A DNA stretch of 35,791 nucleotides, taken from the NCBI GenBank assembly GCA_003552585.1, contig PUNK01000044.1:1-35791 (forward strand). The letters run 5' to 3'. Position 1 is the first letter of the stretch. Each line of letters opens with the position of its first letter. The position numbers were made by a program, and so were the translations under genes. The notes under the pieces were generated by a model. That model was not told the origin of the DNA and did not search any database. It was given only the letters and a program-made list of their open reading frames with translations. Positions 33,057 through 35,791 of the stretch are shown one piece after another. The stretch comes from Thermoplasmata archaeon. Lineage in GTDB: Archaea; Thermoplasmatota; Thermoplasmata; Halarchaeoplasmatales; Halarchaeoplasmataceae.

Positions 33057-34367
33057 CTACCACAATCCTAAGAACCTCCACCATCCTAGACCTATGGTTA
33101 GGAAGATAGCTATACCTACCAGATTTAATATCAGACCGGCCCTAACGAATTCTTTGATATCAACATAGCCGGTGTTGTATACCATTGCAGCACCAGGTGT
33201 ACCTACAGGGAACATGAATGCAAAGGCACTGACCATCGCTATGGTATAAACGGGAACTACTGCAGAGAAGCCCAATGCCACCATTGCAACTAACGCCATG
33301 GGTAAAATAACCGCCGTAGTAGCAGCGTTACTCATCACGTTTGAAAGAAAAACAGCAACGATCGCAAACATGGCTAGAACGAGAAATGGATTGTCACCGA
33401 TAAAGTTTAGAATGGATTCCGAGATGTATCCCAGTGTACCGGCTTCTGGTAATATCAAGGATAAAGAAATTGCACCTCCATAAAGGAAAATTACACCCCA
33501 AGGTAATCGTTTTTCAACATCTTTCCAAGTTATGGTTTTTGTCATTGCAATGAATGTTGTTAAAAGTACTGCAACCAAGCCCATCCCTAATCCTTGACCC
33601 AGAACGGCCCAAAGTATGAAAGCAGATACGAGAAAACCCAGTGCTTTAGCTTCACCCATGGATAGAGGTCCCATTTCTGTGATATCTTCACTAATCTTTT
33701 TTCTGATTTTATCCATGTTGATATCTTCTAAGTCAAATAAGTTTATTAGTAATATATAAACTAAAGTGCTCATTATCAAAACTAGAGGTATTGCTGCTAC
33801 GAACCACTCTGTGAATGAAATATGTTGTCCGGTTTGTTCATGATAAATGGCGATAGCAAGAGGGTTTCGAGCACCACCAAGCAGAGTCCCCATACTACCC
33901 ACACTGGCGCCGTAGCATAAAGCAAGCAGACTAGCTTTAACAAAGTCGGTTTCCATTATATATGATTTTTCTGATTGTGCAAAGACGCTCATGAGTATAG
34001 GCAAAAATAAGGCGGTTACCCCGTGTTCTGGCATAAGCATGGCTAAAAAGGTGCCGATCAGCACTATTCCATGAATAAATCTTTTAGGCGAATCCCCAAA
34101 CCTATCAAGAATTTTGAGTGCGATCCGCTTTTGCAGGCCATGTTTTTCAATCGTTAAGGCAAGTATAAATGCTCCTATCAAAAAGAAGATGGTCGAAGAA
34201 GCAAAGCCTAAGAAAGCATCTTCTGTGGGTATGATATCAAGAAGAACTGCTTGATTAGAAACTATTTTATATCTGAACACTTTGAAGCCGAACGTTATGG
34301 AAATAAACGTTGAAGGTGTGGGAAACGTTAGGATCTCGACCGACAGCCATATAACAGGACTGGTCAA
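33057..34367 (-). CDS. DASS-type (SLC13-like) transporter, copy 1, with doubtful N-terminus
   Basis: This open frame of 436 residues encodes a membrane transporter of the divalent anion:sodium symporter kind. Signs are IIPTEDAFLGFASSTIFFLIGAF near residue 45, MSNAATTAVILPMAL near 355 (the SNT-like motif), and VGTPGAAMVYNTG. Dicarboxylates, sulfate or phosphate are family substrates; none can be chosen. The N-terminus is odd. The first 30-40 residues are not hydrophobic as the family requires and are read opposite the second SAMP-like gene. Only TTG (34367) or GTG (34280) starts exist, with no ribosome site. The first helix seems to have been lost. It leads the UspA and archaeosortase genes. 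Confidence 0.8.
   Translation of the reverse strand: MTSPVIWLSVEILTFPTPSTFISITFGFKVFRYKIVSNQAVLLDIIPTEDAFLGFASSTIFFLIGAFILALTIEKHGLQKRIALKILDRFGDSPKRFIHGIVLIGTFLAMLMPEHGVTALFLPILMSVFAQSEKSYIMETDFVKASLLALCYGASVGSMGTLLGGARNPLAIAIYHEQTGQHISFTEWFVAAIPLVLIMSTLVYILLINLFDLEDINMDKIRKKISEDITEMGPLSMGEAKALGFLVSAFILWAVLGQGLGMGLVAVLLTTFIAMTKTITWKDVEKRLPWGVIFLYGGAISLSLILPEAGTLGYISESILNFIGDNPFLVLAMFAIVAVFLSNVMSNAATTAVILPMALVAMVALGFSAVVPVYTIAMVSAFAFMFPVGTPGAAMVYNTGYVDIKEFVRAGLILNLVGIAIFLTIGLGWWRFLGLW
34262..34275 (+). promoter_or_regulatory. TATA-like box before the frameshifted SAMP-like gene
   Basis: The sequence ctattttatatctg lies about 28 bases before the ATG at 34297, the leaderless spacing. It sits inside the doubtful N-terminal part of the opposite transporter frame, which supports the view that this part is not real coding sequence. 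Confidence 0.4.
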
Positions 34368-34487
34368 AGAAATGGATCATCATCTCGATGCCATCATCTA
34401 CTCAAAGATGGAAGACCGGTCCCTCTATATCACCCCTTAGAAGACGGAGATACCATCAAAGTACTTTCAGTCGTCTCCGGCGGATAA
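34297..34487 (+). pseudogene. Frameshifted SAMP/ThiS-like gene, second copy
   Basis: From the ATG at 34297 the frame gives MEINVEGVGNVRIST..., with LDAIIYSK near codon 37, and then stops early. In the next frame the text continues as DGRPVPLYHPLEDGDTIKVL and SVVSGG-stop at 34485-34487. Together they make a complete SAMP-like protein of about 63 residues if one A is restored in the run near 34410. A single-base loss in an A-run could be real decay, or a sequencing or assembly error. As in copy one, its 3' end overlaps the archaeosortase-derived frame tail to tail (21 bases). Confidence 0.8.
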
Positions 34488-34757
34488 CTTTTCTCTTTTG
34501 GGTAATGAAACTATACCTATGATATTATCGTAGAACTCGGGCATCATCTCGAACACGATCAACATCAGTATCACGAGTACTATCACGGAACCGGCTTTGG
34601 CGATCAAGCAAGTGCCTATCCAGCCTGACCCGTGGTTTGCAGTAGTTTTCGATACCTCTACATCAAAAAGCTCTTCCAATATAGCCATCTCTTTATCGTT
34701 AACATGAGGATGACACAATTTACCTCTATTGGTCGCCACCGCTACAGAGCCCACCAT
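34467..34757 (-). CDS. Chimeric frame: aIF6 fragment joined to archaeosortase C-terminus
   Basis: Residues 1 to about 53 match the C-terminal third of translation factor aIF6: VGSVAVATNRGKLCHPHV, then ILEELFDVEV and TANHGSGWIGTCLIA. From AKAGSVIVLVILMLIVFEMM onward it is the C-terminus of the archaeosortase (compare AKIGSVLVLIILMLIVFEMM at 31.8 kb), ending SAGDD. Both parts are in one frame with no stop. The catalytic Cys and Arg of the archaeosortase are absent, and most of aIF6 is missing, so neither function can remain. The ATG at 34757 follows AGGAG by 6 bases; an ATG two codons earlier also exists. Expression is possible; a functional product is doubtful. Confidence 0.75.
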   Translation of the reverse strand: MVGSVAVATNRGKLCHPHVNDKEMAILEELFDVEVSKTTANHGSGWIGTCLIAKAGSVIVLVILMLIVFEMMPEFYDNIIGIVSLPKREKLSAGDD

Positions 34758-34816
34758 CTTCATCTCCTGTGTGTATTTAGTTGAAAGTCCTAATTATTAT
34801 AATTTTTGTTAGGCGG

Positions 34817-35284
34817 TCAGAGTCTGATGACTCTTTCCTCATCGAGTTCCCCCATGATCTCTTCGGTAGTATTGCTGCCGAACAATTTATCTAATCTTCC
34901 TTTTTTAGTATCGTGTATTATCAGTAGATTTGCGTCCTGACGTTTGAATTCATTGATTATTTCTTGGGATATCTGTTCTCCAATTCTGAAATAGACCTCT
35001 ATGGGTATATCAAATTGTTTGATCATCTTAACTAAGTCTGAGGCAAGTTCGTCCGAGCGAATTTTCTTCTCATCTCTGATGGATTTTTGCATAGATGTTT
35101 TTTCTTCCATACCCACCGTTGCACTGACCAGTTCTTTAGTTGGTCTCTCCTCTACAACTTTTATCACCACTATTTTGTCTGGTTTCATCTTTTGTATCAA
35201 TCGAAGGATCTTGTTTAGGGCTGCATTCGAATATTCGCGTTTATAGCTGGCTATCAGCATGATTTTTTCCTTTTTTTCTTTCAT
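34817..35284 (-). CDS. UspA-like protein, copy 2
   Basis: This 155-residue paralogue of the protein at 32588 has the same length and no gaps. Conserved blocks include LIASYKR, ATVGMEEK, DEKKIR, QFDIPIEV and DKLFGSNTTEEI. The ATG has an AGGTGA site 6 bases upstream, and it starts 19 bases after the second DASS transporter stop. The intact state after about 35% divergence points to selection, so this part of the duplicated block is probably still in use. Nucleotide binding is possible but unproven. Confidence 0.82.
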   Translation of the reverse strand: MKEKKEKIMLIASYKREYSNAALNKILRLIQKMKPDKIVVIKVVEERPTKELVSATVGMEEKTSMQKSIRDEKKIRSDELASDLVKMIKQFDIPIEVYFRIGEQISQEIINEFKRQDANLLIIHDTKKGRLDKLFGSNTTEEIMGELDEERVIRL

Positions 35285-35303
35285 CTCTATTCACCTATCT
35301 ATA

Positions 35304-35791
35304 TCACCAATATCCTAATAGTTTCCACCAACCTAATCCTACAGTCAGGAAGCACAGCACACCGAGGATACTGAGAATCATCCCCGATTTGAAAAAGTCC
35401 CTGGCTTCTAAATTTCCGGTACCATAAACCAGCATGGCGCTGGGTGTTCCCACTGGAGTAGTGAAAGCAAAGGCACTGGCAAGTGCGATGGTATATACGG
35501 GTACGATGAGGGGTAACCCCAGGGGTTTCATGGATGTTATGGCTATGGGAAGTACTATAGCGGTAACGGCTGCATTACTCATTATCCCGGATAAGAAAAC
35601 CGCCATGAGGGCGAAGGTGGCTAGCACCAAAAAGGGATTTGTACCAACGAACGAGAGCAGGGACGATGCGATGGAATCAAGGATACCCGATCTTGGAAGT
35701 ACCAAAGAAAGGGTCACCGCTCCTACATACAGGAACAGCGTACCCCAGGGCATCCTGGATTCTACATCTTCCCACGTTACCAACTTCGTCA
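35304..35791 (-). CDS. DASS-type (SLC13-like) transporter, copy 2 (cut by window end)
   Basis: The C-terminal 162 residues of a second transporter are present; the frame runs open to the right edge. It has WEDVESRMPWGTLFLYVGAV, MSNAAVTAIVLPIAI (the SNT-like motif), VGTPSAMLVYGTG and the end VGLGWWKLLGYW, closely parallel to the first copy (VGLGWWRFLGLW). About five membrane spans are visible. It leads the second UspA gene. Whether it has a complete N-terminus lies outside the window; if it does, it is the template for what the first copy lost. Confidence 0.85.
   Translation of the reverse strand, partial: TKLVTWEDVESRMPWGTLFLYVGAVTLSLVLPRSGILDSIASSLLSFVGTNPFLVLATFALMAVFLSGIMSNAAVTAIVLPIAITSMKPLGLPLIVPVYTIALASAFAFTTPVGTPSAMLVYGTGNLEARDFFKSGMILSILGVLCFLTVGLGWWKLLGYW

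Overview
The window is archaeal, most likely from an uncultivated euryarchaeote of the Thermoplasmata type; that placement is inference. The archaeal signs are strong. There is a threonyl-tRNA synthetase with the archaeal editing domain, a COG1325-type RNA-binding protein, an archaeosortase, small Gly-Gly-ending ubiquitin-fold proteins, a fragment of aIF6, and BRE/TATA-like boxes at leaderless or GGTG-led genes. Many encoded proteins are rich in Asp and Glu.

Layout. (1) 1-6837: the end of one gene, then two divergent secreted proteins built from Asp-box (BNR) repeats; the larger also carries NosD-type beta-helix and CARDB-like parts. (2) 6838-7657: a gene-poor stretch with two hairpins and a decayed transposase-like fragment. 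(3) 7658-15796: urocanate hydratase (hutU), a MacB/FtsX-type ABC exporter, a PPP-family phosphatase and a fused formiminotransferase-cyclodeaminase. HutU and the fused enzyme are steps of histidine breakdown. (4) 15866-17924: aldehyde ferredoxin oxidoreductase with a MoaD-like partner. (5) 18004-21631: DEAD-box-family helicase, FKBP-type isomerase, adenylate kinase-like protein and a flavodoxin. (6) 21823-24730: a four-subunit 2-oxoacid:ferredoxin oxidoreductase in the order gamma, delta, alpha, beta. (7) 24760-28067: a small conserved protein, an RlmE-type methyltransferase, then a zinc protein, a small membrane protein and thrS in one operon. (8) 28076-29905: an MDR dehydrogenase with an LsrF-like aldolase.

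The most unusual part is 29895-35791. A 120-bp segment holding a whole divergent promoter occurs twice (29895 and 31012, 118 of 120 bases equal). The copies flank a 997-bp AT-rich insert with one PH-like membrane-protein gene. Next comes a block: RNA-binding protein and SAMP-like protein on the plus strand, converging on DASS-type transporter, UspA-like protein and archaeosortase on the minus strand. A second, diverged and damaged copy follows: a SAMP-like gene with a one-base frameshift, an archaeosortase tail fused to a piece of aIF6, a UspA paralogue and a second DASS transporter that runs off the window.

The genes suggest a peptide- or amino-acid-using heterotroph with ferredoxin-linked oxidation of 2-oxoacids and aldehydes and a surface decorated with large secreted proteins, some probably processed by the archaeosortase. 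No tRNA, rRNA or CRISPR array was seen. GC content and identities are judged by eye or hand count.
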